Source of the DNA: Mytilus californianus
Lineage: Eukaryota; Mollusca; Bivalvia; Mytilida; Mytilidae
Direction of reading: 5' to 3'
Length of the DNA: 64,000 nucleotides
NCBI RefSeq assembly: GCF_021869535.1
Contig: NW_026262604.1
Span: forward strand, 55,762,247-55,826,246
The position numbers and the translations under genes were made by a program. Under the pieces are notes generated by a model, which had not been told where the DNA came from, searched no databases, and worked only from the letters and a program-made list of their open reading frames with translations. Shown here piece by piece: positions 1-9,687 of the stretch (positions are counted from its first letter, which is position 1; the number at the start of each line of letters is the position of its first letter).

Positions 1-108
1 AAATTACCGCATATTAATTTTTTAAATGGTCGACGTTTTTCGCGACAAATAGTCATATTATATACTTAAATGTGATCTTGGAATGTAAGAAAATATGTTG
101 ATATTTAG

Positions 109-306
109 ATAACCTGTTGGAAAGTTCTGAATATCGGCCATTCTGGATAAGTTGGAGAGACGGCATTATTGAGGTCGGTCGTGGATTGAACGTTCATAAC
201 ACTATTAGTAGATTTATAGTCTGGCCTGATCCAGAGCCATTACATATTACTGGACTTATCCTAAATAGTAACAAAGAAGGCAGTTGTATTATTCATTATC
301 CTACAG
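109..306 (+). CDS. Exon of FAMeT-like (Methyltransf_FA) domain protein, gene copy A
   Basis: A 66-codon, phase 1-1 exon starting after an acceptor (atatttag) and ending at donor G|GTACAT. The translation contains FWISWRDGIIEVGRG and then VWPDPEPLHITGL, the C-terminal half of the Methyltransf_FA domain (farnesoic-acid-O-methyltransferase-like; FWI-W-DG-I-VG-G motif). In molluscs this domain occurs in secreted or surface proteins and is not known to be catalytic there. The N-terminal half and any signal peptide lie off the left edge. The next exon is at 1364 and the phases match. A diverged copy at 19205-19402 has exactly the same length but carries a stop codon; this one is open, so copy A may be functional. 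Confidence 0.8.
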
Positions 307-1363
307 GTACATATAAAAGGTGTTGTTCGGTTCTGAAGTTTTCAACTATTTCTTAGTTTAGTTTAAACAAATATAATTTGCAAGGATAACAAAACGGATG
401 AGACACAAGTTCAAACAACATTAGAGGCGTCCTACAAATATCAACACAAAAATATTTAGGAATGTCGAAAACATCATACGAGTGTTTGTTTTACAAATCA
501 AAATATAAGAAAATCAGGTGAAAGATTCCAAAGGGATATTCAAACTCATAAGTCGAAAATGAACTGACAATAAAGAATAACGATACAAAGACAAACAACA
601 GTATACAAAACACAACACAACGGTACTCCGAAAAGGTAAGCAGGTTCTGCTCCACGTGTGGCACCCGTCATGTTTCTCATTGAAGTACATACCCCTGTGA
701 GAAGTACAATATGATCATAATTTTAATAAAAGAGTAGACTTGAGTGCAATGAATGGGTGGTTTTTTCTTAACAATTTGTCACACATCTGGCTGTTTATGT
801 TGCTATGTAATAACACGTATTATCAAGCTAGCTCTATATCACTCGTGTAAACTCGGCCGACTCCGTTTTCGTTAAAGGTCTTGTGAGTGATGATGGACGC
901 AAACAGTTATTCAAGTTCAGAAACCTAATACAAATGTTAAGTAGCTGATAAAACCCCAAATGATCTAAACGAATAGATTAATGCATTAAAGGAATGGACT
1001 ATCATGCATGGGGGAGATACATTTCTGATTTAAAATGATTTTCAAATTTGTTATAATAGCAAATGTCATGCTGATACCGAAGTACCGAGCTACTTAGGTT
1101 GTGATACCACCGGGGACAAACAGTCCACAAGCAGAGTTTCCCTACCGGTAATGTTAATTTATTATTTAAGGTATTTTAGATTTAGATAATGATAATACTT
1201 TTGAAGTCTATACTGTGCATGCGACCGGCGAAATATCGTTTCTAGTAGTTGTACATTGATGTGCACTAAGAACTAACTCATAATATGCTGTTAGTGATTG
1301 TATGAACTGTTGGGAATTTAATCGAGTTGTTTTTGTATTGACACAACTTTACATTTTTTTCAG
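307..1363 (+). other. Intron of gene copy A, with dispersed-repeat fragment
   Basis: A GT-AG intron between the FAMeT-like and PAN-like exons. About 500-690 is a fragment of a dispersed repeat (markers AAACTCATAAGTCGAAAA and CTCCACGTGTGGCACCCGTC) that recurs at 19610-19670, 21880-22090, 26920-27110, 28850-29010 and 53130-53320. The intron is largely alignable by eye to that of copy B (19403-20349), so the two genes duplicated together with their introns. Confidence 0.7.
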
Positions 1364-1587
1364 GAAACACCGTGAAATACACAAAAGCCTTCGGAAAACG
1401 AGGTGCACCTGTCCTGCTAAGTAATATTGTCGGGCACTATGTTGTTGAATGCGCTTTAAGATGCCACCTTGAACCTGAATGTATCAATTTCAACTTTAAA
1501 GAGCCCAGCAAGATGTGCGAATTGTTACAAGCTCGTGTATCTGAAGCAACAGACGATTCAGTTTATGATTTCTACTCCCAATGTTAG
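1364..1587 (+). CDS. Terminal exon, PAN/apple-like Cys-rich module, gene copy A
   Basis: Begins after the acceptor tttttttcag in phase 1 and ends at TAG (1585-1587). It encodes about 74 residues with five cysteines in the order VECALRC, EPEC, KMCELL and a terminal Cys, the C-x3-C / C / C-x-L spacing typical of PAN/apple-like domains (protein or carbohydrate binding). It follows the Methyltransf_FA exon in frame, giving an FA-domain plus PAN architecture that I associate with secreted or membrane molluscan proteins. Family assignment is by motif; the role is inferred. The paralogous exon at 20350-20573 is nearly identical over the Cys-rich core. A poly(A) signal follows at 1768. Confidence 0.75.
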
Positions 1588-2570
1588 TTTAAATGTGTAC
1601 CGTACATATATATGTAATTCTTTGTTTTATGTATGTATTTTGCTTCGATTCAACTCAGAAACTCGGTACCATTCGGAAGACAAAACATTTTCTTATACAT
1701 AATTCTGTCACTATATTAAAGATTTATTGTATTTTTTTCGTCCCAATTATCCAAAACTGAAACTGTTAATAAACGTAAGCACAGGCTGACGGAAAATGCT
1801 ATGGGACACATGCATGAATTTATGATTTGACACGAGTTATACGAATATTCCGTATATGCTTCTTTGAGAACTGTCCCTTGAACATTTTGAAGTTATTGAA
1901 TTAATTCTAATTGTTATAATGTCAAAGGTCATATAATTGTATGATCCAGGACCTAAATCTAAAACGTTAATATCGCTTTTTACTTAAACATGTTGATACA
2001 TACAAATACATATGGTTGGTACATTAAGCCGTTTAACATAAATATGGAATAACCATGCCAAGGCTCGAAATATAAATGTTATTTATACAAAATTAGAAAC
2101 AGTTAGAATCGTAGGTTTTGCCGAGCATTTATAATTTTAACAAGATGTTGTAAACATTCCGCGAACCCGTATTTTTTATTGACGTCATAAATAAGGAATT
2201 ATGAAGGTAATAAAAAAGGCTATATCTCAAATGAATATACCGCCAACTCAAATTGACTGCGCAAATAACACAGTTGTAGTATAAACTTTTTTCATGATCA
2301 TTCATATTAAATCCATATACACTCAAAATATATACGTACATGCCAAAGCAAAGGAACAATTTTTCACCGCTGTAGAATTAAAAGAATTGCAACATAAGAC
2401 GCGCATTTCTTTCAAGTATTGTGTTCTAGTTGTCTGGTACCAGGCTAGATAATATGACACTACATGACAATAGTCTACGACAACCGCTACTGGTGTACAA
2501 ACAAATTACACTTCTGGTCACAAAACCACAAAAATGAATTAATCTAGACATCTAAAGAAATGATTAAAAT
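1588..2570 (+). other. 3' flank of gene copy A; triplicated block
   Basis: AATAAA at 1768-1773 is a candidate poly(A) signal. The block at about 1780-1950 (starting near gctgacggaaaatgctatgg) recurs at 20760-20930 and 25565-25735, so the 3' flank duplicated with the gene. 2130-2300 is also shared with 21640-21760. No other coding region is evident. Confidence 0.55.
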
Positions 2571-2572
2571 CA

Positions 2573-4126
2573 TCAATGTTTGAATAGGTTTCTTTGATGT
2601 TTTTGTTGGATATAAAGAAACTGCTTAAGTGATATGTATCCTAATGGGTCTACTAACGTCACTGTTATTAGTGGTGGTGGTTGTAGCATTGGTATTGGTA
2701 GTTTTAGTGGTCGCGGTAGTGGTATTGATAGTTTTAGTGGTCGCAATAGTGGTTGTAGAAGTGGTATTGATAAATTGGTGGTCGCAGTAGTAATCGCGGT
2801 GGTGGTCGCGGTAGTTGTATTGGTAGTTTTAGTGGTCGCGGTAGTGTTATTGGTAGTTTTAGTGGTCGCTGTAGTGGTTGTAGCAGTGGTGTTGGTAGTT
2901 TTAGTGATCGCGGTAGTGGTTGTAGTAGAGGTGTTGGTAGTAGTAGTGGTCGCGGTAGTGGTTGTAGCAGTAGTATTGATGGTTTTAGTAGTCTTAATAG
3001 TGGTTGTAGCAGTGGTATTGGTAGTTTTAGTGGTCGCGGTAGTGGTTGTAGCAGTGGTATTGGTAGTTTTAGTGGTTGCGGTAGTGGTTGTTGTAGAGGT
3101 GTTGGTAGTAGTAGTGGTCGCGGTAGTGGTTGTAGCAGTAGTATTGGTGGTTTTAGTAGTCTTAATAGTGGTTGTAGCAGTGGTATTGGTAGTTTTAGTG
3201 GTCGCGGTAGTGTTTGTAGCAGTGGTATTGGTAGTTTTAGTGGTTGCGGTAGTGGTTGTAGTAGAGGTGTTGGTAGTTTTAGTGGTCGTGGTAGTGGTTG
3301 TAGCAATGGTATTGGTAGTTTTTTGTGTTCGCGATAATGGATGTAGCAGTGGTATTGGTAGTTTTAGTGGTCGCGGTAATGGTTGTAGCAGTGGTATTGG
3401 TAGTTTTAGTGGTCGCGGTATTGGTTGTAGCAGTGGTATTGGTTGTTTTAGTGGTCGCAGTAATGGTTGTAGCAGTGGTATTGGTTGTTTTAGTGGTCGC
3501 AGTAGTGGTTGAAGCAGTGGTATTGGTAGTTTTAGTGGTCGCTGTAGTGGTTGTTGCAGTGGTGTTGGTAGTTTTAGTGGTCGCAGTAGTGGTTGTAGCA
3601 GTGGTGTTGGTAGTTTTAGTGGTCGCGGTAGTGGTTGTAGTAGAGGTGTTGGTAGTTTTAGTGGTCGCGGTAGTGGTTGTAGCAGAGGTGTTGGTAGTTT
3701 TAGTGGTCGCGGTAGTGGTTGTAGTAGAGGTGTTGGTCTTAGCGGTCGTGGTAGTTGTATCAATTGTGGTGATATCAGTTGAGGTGTTGGTTGTAGCAAT
3801 AACAGTAGTGGGGTGGTAGTTGAAGAAGTGGTAGTGATGGTAGTAGTAGTGGGGGTGGTTGTTATGGTGATGGTAGTAGTAGGGGTGGTTGTTATGGTGA
3901 TGGTAGTAGTAGTGGGGGTGGTTGTTATGGTGATGGTAGTAGTAGTGGGGGTGGTTGTTATGGTGATGGTAGTAGTAGGGGTGGTGTTGGATGTAGTGGC
4001 GCTAGTGGCAGAAGTGGTGGTAGTTGAAGTAGTGGTGAAAGTTTCTGTAGTGGTGATGGTGGTACTCATGAGGGTTGTAGTTGTAGTTGTGGTGGTTGTA
4101 TTGGTGGTGTCACTTTGACATGACAC
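2573..4126 (-). CDS. Possible Thr-rich mucin-like exon (517-codon open frame)
   Basis: An ATG-initiated frame runs through both minisatellites. It starts MSCQSD, becomes almost pure Thr with Ser/Ile/Lys/Asn, switches to Pro/Leu-rich in the middle where the triplet phase changes, then returns to Thr-rich. No signal peptide, Cys-rich or recognisable domain is seen, and no convincing splice signals were noted. Units of 42 and 33 bp automatically keep a frame open, so an open frame is weak evidence. A mucin-like exon is possible but unproven. Confidence 0.15.
   Translation of the reverse strand: MSCQSDTTNTTTTTTTTTLMSTTITTTETFTTTSTTTTSATSATTSNTTPTTTITITTTPTTTTITITTTPTTTTITITTTPTTTITITTTPTTTTITTTSSTTTPLLLLLQPTPQLISPQLIQLPRPLRPTPLLQPLPRPLKLPTPLLQPLPRPLKLPTPLLQPLPRPLKLPTPLLQPLLRPLKLPTPLQQPLQRPLKLPIPLLQPLLRPLKQPIPLLQPLLRPLKQPIPLLQPIPRPLKLPIPLLQPLPRPLKLPIPLLHPLSRTQKTTNTIATTTTTTTKTTNTSTTTTTATTKTTNTTATNTTATTKTTNTTATTTIKTTKTTNTTATTTTATTTTTNTSTTTTTATTKTTNTTATTTTATTKTTNTTATTTIKTTKTINTTATTTTATTTTTNTSTTTTTAITKTTNTTATTTTATTKTTNNTTATTKTTNTTTATTTAITTATTNLSIPLLQPLLRPLKLSIPLPRPLKLPIPMLQPPPLITVTLVDPLGYISLKQFLYIQQKHQRNLFKH
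2640..3770. repeat. 42-bp GGT-rich minisatellite
   Basis: Tandem copies of a 42-bp unit of the type ggttgtagcagtggtattgg followed by tagttttagtggtcgcggta, itself built from GGT/AGT triplets. Every reading frame without a stop therefore stays open (Val-rich on +, Thr- or Leu/Pro-rich on -). Variants with 'agtagaggtgttgg' alternate, which suggests unequal exchange between sub-families. Confidence 0.9.
3810..3985. repeat. 30/33-bp GGT/GAT minisatellite
   Basis: Four to five copies of a 30-33 bp unit (gtgatggtagtagtagtggg + ggtggttgttatg); copies differ by one triplet. It adjoins the 42-bp array and continues the same triplet bias to about 4115. Confidence 0.85.
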
Positions 4127-4168
4127 AACTCTTTCATATTGCTCTTATGATATGACATTACTTCTCTT
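4127..4168. repeat. Left fragment of CTCTTATG/TGACATTACTTC minisatellite
   Basis: gctcttatgatatgacattacttctctta resembles the repeat units at 6595-6720 on the other side of the retroelement. This suggests that the retroelement split one array. Confidence 0.5.
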
Positions 4169-4520
4169 ATGTTATATAAAAAAAAGAAGATGTGGTATGA
4201 TTGCCAATGAGACTACTCTCCACAAGAGACCAAATGACACAGAAATAAACAACTATAGGTCACCGTACGGCCTTTAACAATGAGCAAGCCCATACCGCAT
4301 AGTCAGATATAAAAGACCCCGAAATGACAAATGTAAAACAATTCAAACGAGAAAACTAACGGCATAATTAATGTACAAAATAATGAACGAAAAACAAATA
4401 TGTTACACAGCAACAAACGACAACCACTGAATAACAGGCTCCTGAATTTGGCCAGGCACATATATAGTGTGGCGGGGTTAAACAAGTTTGAAGGCACTAA
4501 CCCTCCCCCTTACCTGGGAA
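4168..4520 (-). repeat. 3' tail of the retroelement (the abundant dispersed repeat)
   Basis: On the minus strand this ends ...GGCAATCATACCACATCTTC followed by a T-rich run. It includes 'gtggcggggttaaac', 'acaggctcctgaatttgg' and 'ggtcaccgtacggcc'. The same tail, variously truncated, occurs at 7000, 11220-11505, 15210-15450, 22655-22820, 28745-28830, 38215-38378, 40240-40345, 45505-45600, 50090-50400 and 51945-52290. Confidence 0.85.
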
Positions 4521-4915
4521 AATGGTGTAACAGTACAACATAAGAACAAACTATAAAAATCCGTTGAAAAAGACTTAACTCATCAGTTGGATACAAATAT
4601 AAATACATCTGACAAAACCACAGTGGAAGTGGCAGAGTACTTATACATCTCCACAACAAAAAGACACTAAGTACAGATCTGAGAGTACTCTAGTTACTGA
4701 CGGCTAGTTCAAAGCCAATAACAACTAATAAAAAAATCATGCATCTAAGAGTAAAATATCAATCAGTACACATCCAACATCCAATGGATTTAGTGTAGAG
4801 ACGTCATTAACATTCAGAGAAAAACACGACCTTGTGCAATGCCAAGATACAGGTATTGAAAGATTGTAGAGCCATGAATGTGCATATGTACATAAAAATA
4901 ATATTAAGTGTGATT

Positions 4916-5455
4916 TTAATTTATATTCAAAGATCTAATTACAGTGTTGAATTGGTAACCTTTTAGAATAAGTTTATTTAAAGGATCTATAAGTTTACCC
5001 TGATCGTTTCTAAATTTCCGGGCTCGGTAAACAACATCTCCGTAAAAATAAGGATGTGCTTTCCCGCTTGAAATAAGTTTTCTACAGGTACAATCAAACA
5101 TCAAAACCAAATCTTTATATCTATGGAAGAATTCAGTAAACGTTTTAAGTAATTTGTGGTAACTTAATCCCTGACTTAATAATTTACCAGTAATACATAG
5201 CAATACATAGATTAAGTTCATTGAAATCCAAAACGTTACAACAGACATGGGCATTGAGAACGAGTTGTGATATAAAAACACCGTAAGATGTTGCCAAAGG
5301 AACATCACCGTCCAAAAAAGGAAAATTAACAATAGGGAATGAAAAATCGTCCCTAGTATGTAAATTTTAGTGTAGAGTTTTCCGTGTAAAACTGAAATAT
5401 CTAAATCTAGGAAAGGACAGTTATTAAATATAATGGAATTCAACGCGACTGTCAA
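4916..5455 (-). pseudogene. Retroelement RT, C-terminal part
   Basis: 179 open codons. Residues about 12-32 (CPFLDLDISVLHGKLYTKIY) and from about 90 on (ITGKLLSQGLSYHKLLKTFT, YKDLVLMF, FYGDVVYRARKFRNDQGK) are recognisable. The stretch between them, which should contain the FPFLDGDVP-like region, is read out of frame, bracketed by two compensating frameshifts. The copy is therefore non-functional even though the frame is open. Confidence 0.7.
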
Positions 5456-5660
5456 ACAAGTGAGAGGCTTAGCTAGCTATAAAACCAGGTTTAATCCACC
5501 ATTTTCTACATAAGGAAATGCCTGTACCAAGTCAGGAATATGACAGTTGTTTTCCATTCGTAAGATGTGTTTGAGCTTTTGATTTTGCCATTTTATAAAG
5601 GACTTTCCGTTTTGAATTTCCCTTGAAATTCTGTATTTTTGTTCTTTTACTTTTTACTGG
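5456..5660 (-). repeat. Dispersed spacer repeat replacing the RT palm
   Basis: This segment (minus-strand markers: caaaacggaaagtcc, aaagctcaaacacatc, gtagaaaatggtggatta, tagctagctaagcc) sits where the RT catalytic core should be, between WLPKLHKKPV and CPFLDLDIS. The same sequence occurs without RT flanks at 16555-16740 and 23720-23960, and in part at 49120-49195. Confidence 0.75.
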
Positions 5661-6600
5661 TTTTTTGTGTAGTTTAGGTAACCAATACATAGTTGGGACC
5701 TTCAAATGTTCATAAGAGGCCTTAAGCTGTGATGTGGTTATGATATGATTGTTTACTATATGACTCTCTGTGAAGGGCACAGACTTGAATGTAGAAGAAT
5801 TTAAAATTTCTTTCTTAAGAACGTCCGTGTAGTATTTACGACCACCACATTGTTGGCTTCTTTGTCGGCTGGTACAAACACAAACCGCTTTGAAAGTACT
5901 TAACGTTTGTTTCTTATTCTACAAATAGGCGTATTATGTACTCTTTTATTTATATCTGAATTATTTTCAAATGTGATATACGAATGTCTACAACATTCAT
6001 ACATTTATTTAGATAAGAATCAAGAGGATTTTTATCAGATTTTTCCCGTTTACACCAATTTTTACAATACGATGAAAGAGCGTCTTTTGTGACCTGACGA
6101 CACTGTTTCCAATCTATTTTAGAAGGAGGCCGATATTTTGGTCTTTTTCTCAAAAAGTTTTTAACCTTTAACGATATTGAGGTCCCCCGTAATAACATGG
6201 TCATAGGGATCATATCGAAAATTCGACGATTCACAGTCTCAAGTTAGAGGAGTATTATTTTCTACATTGACGTCTGATGTTACTGATGTATAACTAAACA
6301 TTAAACTTCTGCTGGCTTTTTTTTTGTATGTATACGAAATAATAGGTGGTTCTGTGTTATCAAAATAGGGAGGTATAAAGTTTGAATGGAAGAGTCATTA
6401 AATATACTCGATACGTTGATCAAATCAATACCTCTGTTAATATATCTAATTTTCAGAAAATGCCGTTTATGATCTTCAGTTTTATCGATACGCGGGAACA
6501 GCCTATGGTGGCAAAAAGCTGTAGTTATACGGTAATATTCATAGAGTGGGCTGAAGAACGAGATTGTGACACGCGCCTTGAAAATATCATGTAATTTACT
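5661..6600 (-). pseudogene. Retroelement N-terminal region and RT entry motif
   Basis: Three open segments in different frames join into one recognisable N-terminal half. From about 6590 to 6370 come FKARVTISFFSPLYEYYRI and RHFLKIRYINRGIDLINVSS; from 6370 to 6180 come SDVNVENN and HVITGDLNIVKG; from 6175 to 5950, WKQCRQVTKDALSSYCKNWC; from 5880 to 5690, KYYTDVLKKEI, HIVNNHIITTSQLKA and YWLPKLHKKP. Stops and frameshifts separate them. A related + strand fragment lies at 58260-59400. Confidence 0.65.
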
Positions 6601-6760
6601 CTTGTGAAGTGACATTACTCCTTTTATCTTACTCTTGGGATGTGACATTACTTCGCTGAAATCGCTCTTTTGACGTGGCATTACTTCTCTCATAATGCAT
6701 TTATGGTGTGACTTACTTCTCTCAGCGTGCGACTGTGATGTGATTAGCGTGGCATTTTGT
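6595..6760. repeat. Degenerate ~36-bp minisatellite (GTGACATTACTTC type)
   Basis: Three to five degenerate units containing ctcttgtgaagtgacattac, ctcttgggatgtgacattac and ctcttttgacgtggcattac. This is the right-hand part of an array whose left-hand unit lies at 4127-4168. Confidence 0.65.
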
Positions 6761-6998
6761 AGGACAGCTTGCTTTGTTTATTTATTTCCGATGATTCAAG
6801 TGGTACTCTACTTCTTTTATTACTTCGTTCTATTGATACATGTCAAATTTTGTTGTAACGTGGTGTTAGTGGCAATTTTAGATGGGAAATCAGCTTTGTG
6901 TTTGCTGATTCTCAAAATGTTGAAGAATTCATCACCCTTGTGTAGTCACTCAACTAGGGAACTGTTGTAGTTATATCATATACACAATAAAAACATAA
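6761..6998. other. No gene seen
   Basis: AT-rich single-copy-looking sequence with only a 91-codon chance frame; no motif recognised. Confidence 0.5.
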
Positions 6999-7520
6999 CA
7001 AGATGTGGTATGAATTCTAATGAGACAATTATTCAACAGAGACCAAATAACGTAGATTGATTGAATGCTTGGTGTTTGACATCACTTTCAGAACTATTAT
7101 TATTTCGGTAAGTTTGTATTATTGGAGGAAGCCGGAGTGCCCGGAGAGAACAACCGACCTTTGGTAGGAAAACTCGCAATCCTAGTCAATTAAGATTGGA
7201 GATTCGAACTCACAACCTCAGTGTTGACTGGCTAGTATTCCAGCAGTCCGACTACTTTGACCACTCGGCAATCGAGGCCCAGTCAAAAGACTAAGAAGTA
7301 AGCAGCTATAGGTCACCATACCGCCTTAAACAATGTACAAAACCATACGTACCGTATATAGTCAGCTATCAAAAGACCACAAGTAAAACAATTTAAATTA
7401 AAAAAAAAAACAACGATCTGATTGATGTTCAAAACAATAAACGGAAACGAAAAACAAATATGAATGCAGCGACCAACCACAACCACTGAACTATAGGCCT
7501 CTGCATAGAAATAGTTGGCA
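6999..7520 (-). mobile_element. Retroelement 3' tail, split by a SINE
   Basis: acaagatgtggtatgaattc at 6999 is the minus-strand 3' terminus. The tail breaks off after gaccaaataacgtag (about 7055) and resumes at about 7291 (ctaagaagtaagcagctata), continuing to the 'acaaccactgaactataggc' segment. The two halves make one tail, interrupted by a tRNA-derived SINE. Confidence 0.75.
7055..7290 (-). mobile_element. tRNA-derived SINE, inserted in retroelement tail
   Basis: On the minus strand the head reads GCCTCGATTGCCGAGTGGTC (box A-like TTGCCGAGTGG), then a box B-like GAGTTCGAATC, then the body TTTCCTACCAAAGGTCGG and CCGGGCACTCCGGCTTCC. Related bodies or heads lie at 11900-12000, 15480-15590, 18465-18570, 22880-22975 and 44790-44945. 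Confidence 0.75.
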
Positions 7521-7793
7521 TTTTTTTGTTTGAAGTAGATGTTCTTCCTTATCGGTATTCTCACTGTCTGTATCATTCTGTTCAGTTCTTCATGTAATTG
7601 CATAGCACGGCCTTGTGACGTCAATTACGTTGACCTGGCCTATTAAATAACTTTGATCAGAACATATCATCGACGTCAAAATGAATGAACAGACGTTGAT
7701 AAGTTTGACCCGAACTTATCACGTCATCTGCTGGTTTGCTCTTGAAACAAAGAAAAATACTTGCTTCTATCATGCAAATACACAAATACAATC

Positions 7794-7943
7794 CGATAAT
7801 TCGATGATCAGGTTGTCTGCATATTTATATTGAAAATATCAGCTGCTCGACACAATATGAAGCCTCACTAAACAAAAAACTTCTTATTGTGACTCGCAGC
7901 TGATATTTTACAATATCAATATTCAGACAACCTGATAATCGGT
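7794..7943. mobile_element. Foldback (MITE-like) hairpin, ~150 bp
   Basis: The left arm (7804-7862, gatgatcaggttgtctgc then tattgaaaatatcagctgc) is the near-perfect reverse complement of the right arm (7879-7943, cgcagctgatattttacaat then cagacaacctgataatcgg). A loop of about 16 bases separates them. No coding capacity. Confidence 0.8.
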
Positions 7944-7963
7944 ACATATATGTCTGGCTACTA

Positions 7964-9685
7964 GAGATTTACATTAACTGTCGGACTCGGAGTCCGAGTA
8001 CGAGTAAGACTGCAAACCATACAGGTAAGCTATAGGGATGATCTCAAAATAATTTGAACGCTAATTTATTTTACCGTGCTCCATTTTTGCGTGGTGATCG
8101 GACAAAACCATTTATAAAACTAATTTACGTTTTGTTTTCTTTTTACGAAGGGCAGAACAAGCGCTTTTTCGCTTACGCTTGCTAATAGATATGTTTAGAA
8201 TTTTACACTTTCACAACAACCATTTTTGCTCCTGTTATCTGATAATTTTTATTGTTTACATAAAAAAACATTCCTTTTCAAGTTAAATGGTTCATCAAAA
8301 CTGACGAATTATTTAAAGGGAATTGAATAATACATGTTATACGACTGTTCATTTTCTTTTTTTAATTGGTTAGTTTTTTATTGGGGATAAGCGCTATTTG
8401 TTTCCACTGTGTATAGTCTTGGAGGATAGGATAAACATTTTCAATTGAAAGATTGCTAATTGTATCAAACCTTTTTGGGTTAGGGTTAGAAATATTTGTT
8501 TGATGCATACTCGTGTTCGCATCGATTTTAATGAGGAAAACAGATTTCATAAGCTATGTGAATCATTTTGAATATCCAATCAGCATGCATTTAATTGATT
8601 AACCTTCTAAACCATTCCAATCATCATCCCTATCAAGTAAGCTTGCAACTGTTTGTCTGGTTTTAGAAGTGAACAAAAATAAGTCTTACAGAGAACCATA
8701 CGATATATAGACAATTCCACAAAATCATTAACATTTTAGATATTCAGTTCGCAGTAGCCTTTTTGAATTGTTTATTGACAAATCAATTGAAAGAGTGTTC
8801 TATGTGCATTTCTTCAAACACTTTCAAAAGGAAAAAAATAAAATTGACCAGCAAACATACAATATATCTAAATAAAATAGAAAGGACAGAAAGAATTAAA
8901 ACGAAGGGAGTGAGTAGCGATTGGGAGGAACATGGAAAGTACATGTAGTGGATGTGCTTATAGGAAAACATACTTATTTGATAATATACAGCCAAAGAAA
9001 ATGTTATTTTATTTTTGGAACTGTCATTAAGCTTTCTGTATGATTGTTTGACTTTTTGCAATTCGGTTTTCCAGAAAACAAGAACCACTTAACACAATAC
9101 ACAATGTACAAAAAAAAAACTCATGTTTTAAAGGAGCATCAGGATTAGGTTAAATGCATATAATGTATATGTTAAGAAATTGCTTTGTTTTTCCTTTTTG
9201 ATAAATATAATAAATAAATAAGACGTGTTGTTTTTATAATTTTGGTTTACTTAATATATGCAAAACGACAACATTGAACCAAAAACAGTACTTTCAAATG
9301 AATATAAATCAACGCCGAGGCTTTTAAACAATTTGGGAACCTGTTTTGTAATAAAAATAACTCTGTTTGTAGCATTATCAGTGGAAATTTTTTCCACTTT
9401 CGCTGTAGCATCGTCTGCATTGAAATCTACATTGTCGGGCCCATCATCCTTTCCTAAAGTCATGGGAACTCTTGAGAGGCATCCTCGTTACAAACTAAAT
9501 AGTCATATTTGAAGTTATAGTAGTTTTGTCAATTGCCGAAAACAAGTTTTCAATTAATACTATAAAGATTAAAGTACAATGTTTACAATATTCTAATTAT
9601 TTTGAGATCATCCCTGTTATTTAACCAGTCTTACTCTGACTCGTATTCGGACTCGAGTCGGAGTCATACACTTATTGTAAATCTC
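7964..9685. mobile_element. 1.7-kb TIR element (GAGATTTACA ends), TA target site
   Basis: The left end GAGATTTACATTAACTGT...GACTCGGAGTCCGA...AGTAAGACTG...GGGATGATCTCAAAATAATT matches the reverse complement of the right end (GAGATTTACAATAAGTGT...AGTAAGACTGG...GGGATGATCTCAAAATAATT). That makes about 100 bp of imperfect TIR. Both ends are bordered by TA (7962-7963, 9686-9687), as in TA-targeting DNA transposons. No transposase was recognised inside. A 70-codon minus frame at 9463-9251 (MTLGKDDGPDNVDFNADDAT...) is acidic and of unknown meaning. Confidence 0.7.
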
Positions 9686-9687
9686 TA

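Larger units (their letters stand above)
4168..6600 (-). mobile_element. Degraded Penelope-like (RT-bearing) retroelement, 5' to 3' on minus strand
   Basis: Reading the minus strand: an N-terminal region from about 6590 (motifs FFSPLYEYYRI, CHHRLFPRIDK, HKRHFLKIRYINRGIDLI), then TSDVNVENN, then HVITGDLNIV, then WKQCRQVTKDALSSYCKNWC. Next comes the RT entry motif YWLPKLHKKP at about 5690, a roughly 200-bp spacer, the C-terminal RT part (CPFLDLDISVLHGKLYTKIY), and a 3' untranslated tail to 4168. I recognise this protein pattern from RT elements common in molluscs and cnidarians; Penelope-like is my best family call and is tentative. The catalytic palm is absent and several frameshifts and stops are present, so the copy is dead. 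Its tail matches many short repeats across the window. Confidence 0.75.

Noticed and set aside
2634-4118. Val/Gly-rich + strand frames of 101-292 codons
   Set aside because: Poly-Val translation of GGT/GTA triplet repeats; no start context, domain or splice support.
5950-6234. Independent 94-codon gene
   Set aside because: Its residues (WKQCRQVTKDALSSYC) are part of the retroelement N-terminal region and recur at 58285.
7250-7290. Free-standing tRNA gene
   Set aside because: Box A/B-like sequences are present, but no cloverleaf could be drawn and the head is joined to a repeated SINE body.
9251-9463. Host gene on the minus strand
   Set aside because: Short, lies inside a TIR element, and has no splice sites or motif; left as an unknown frame.
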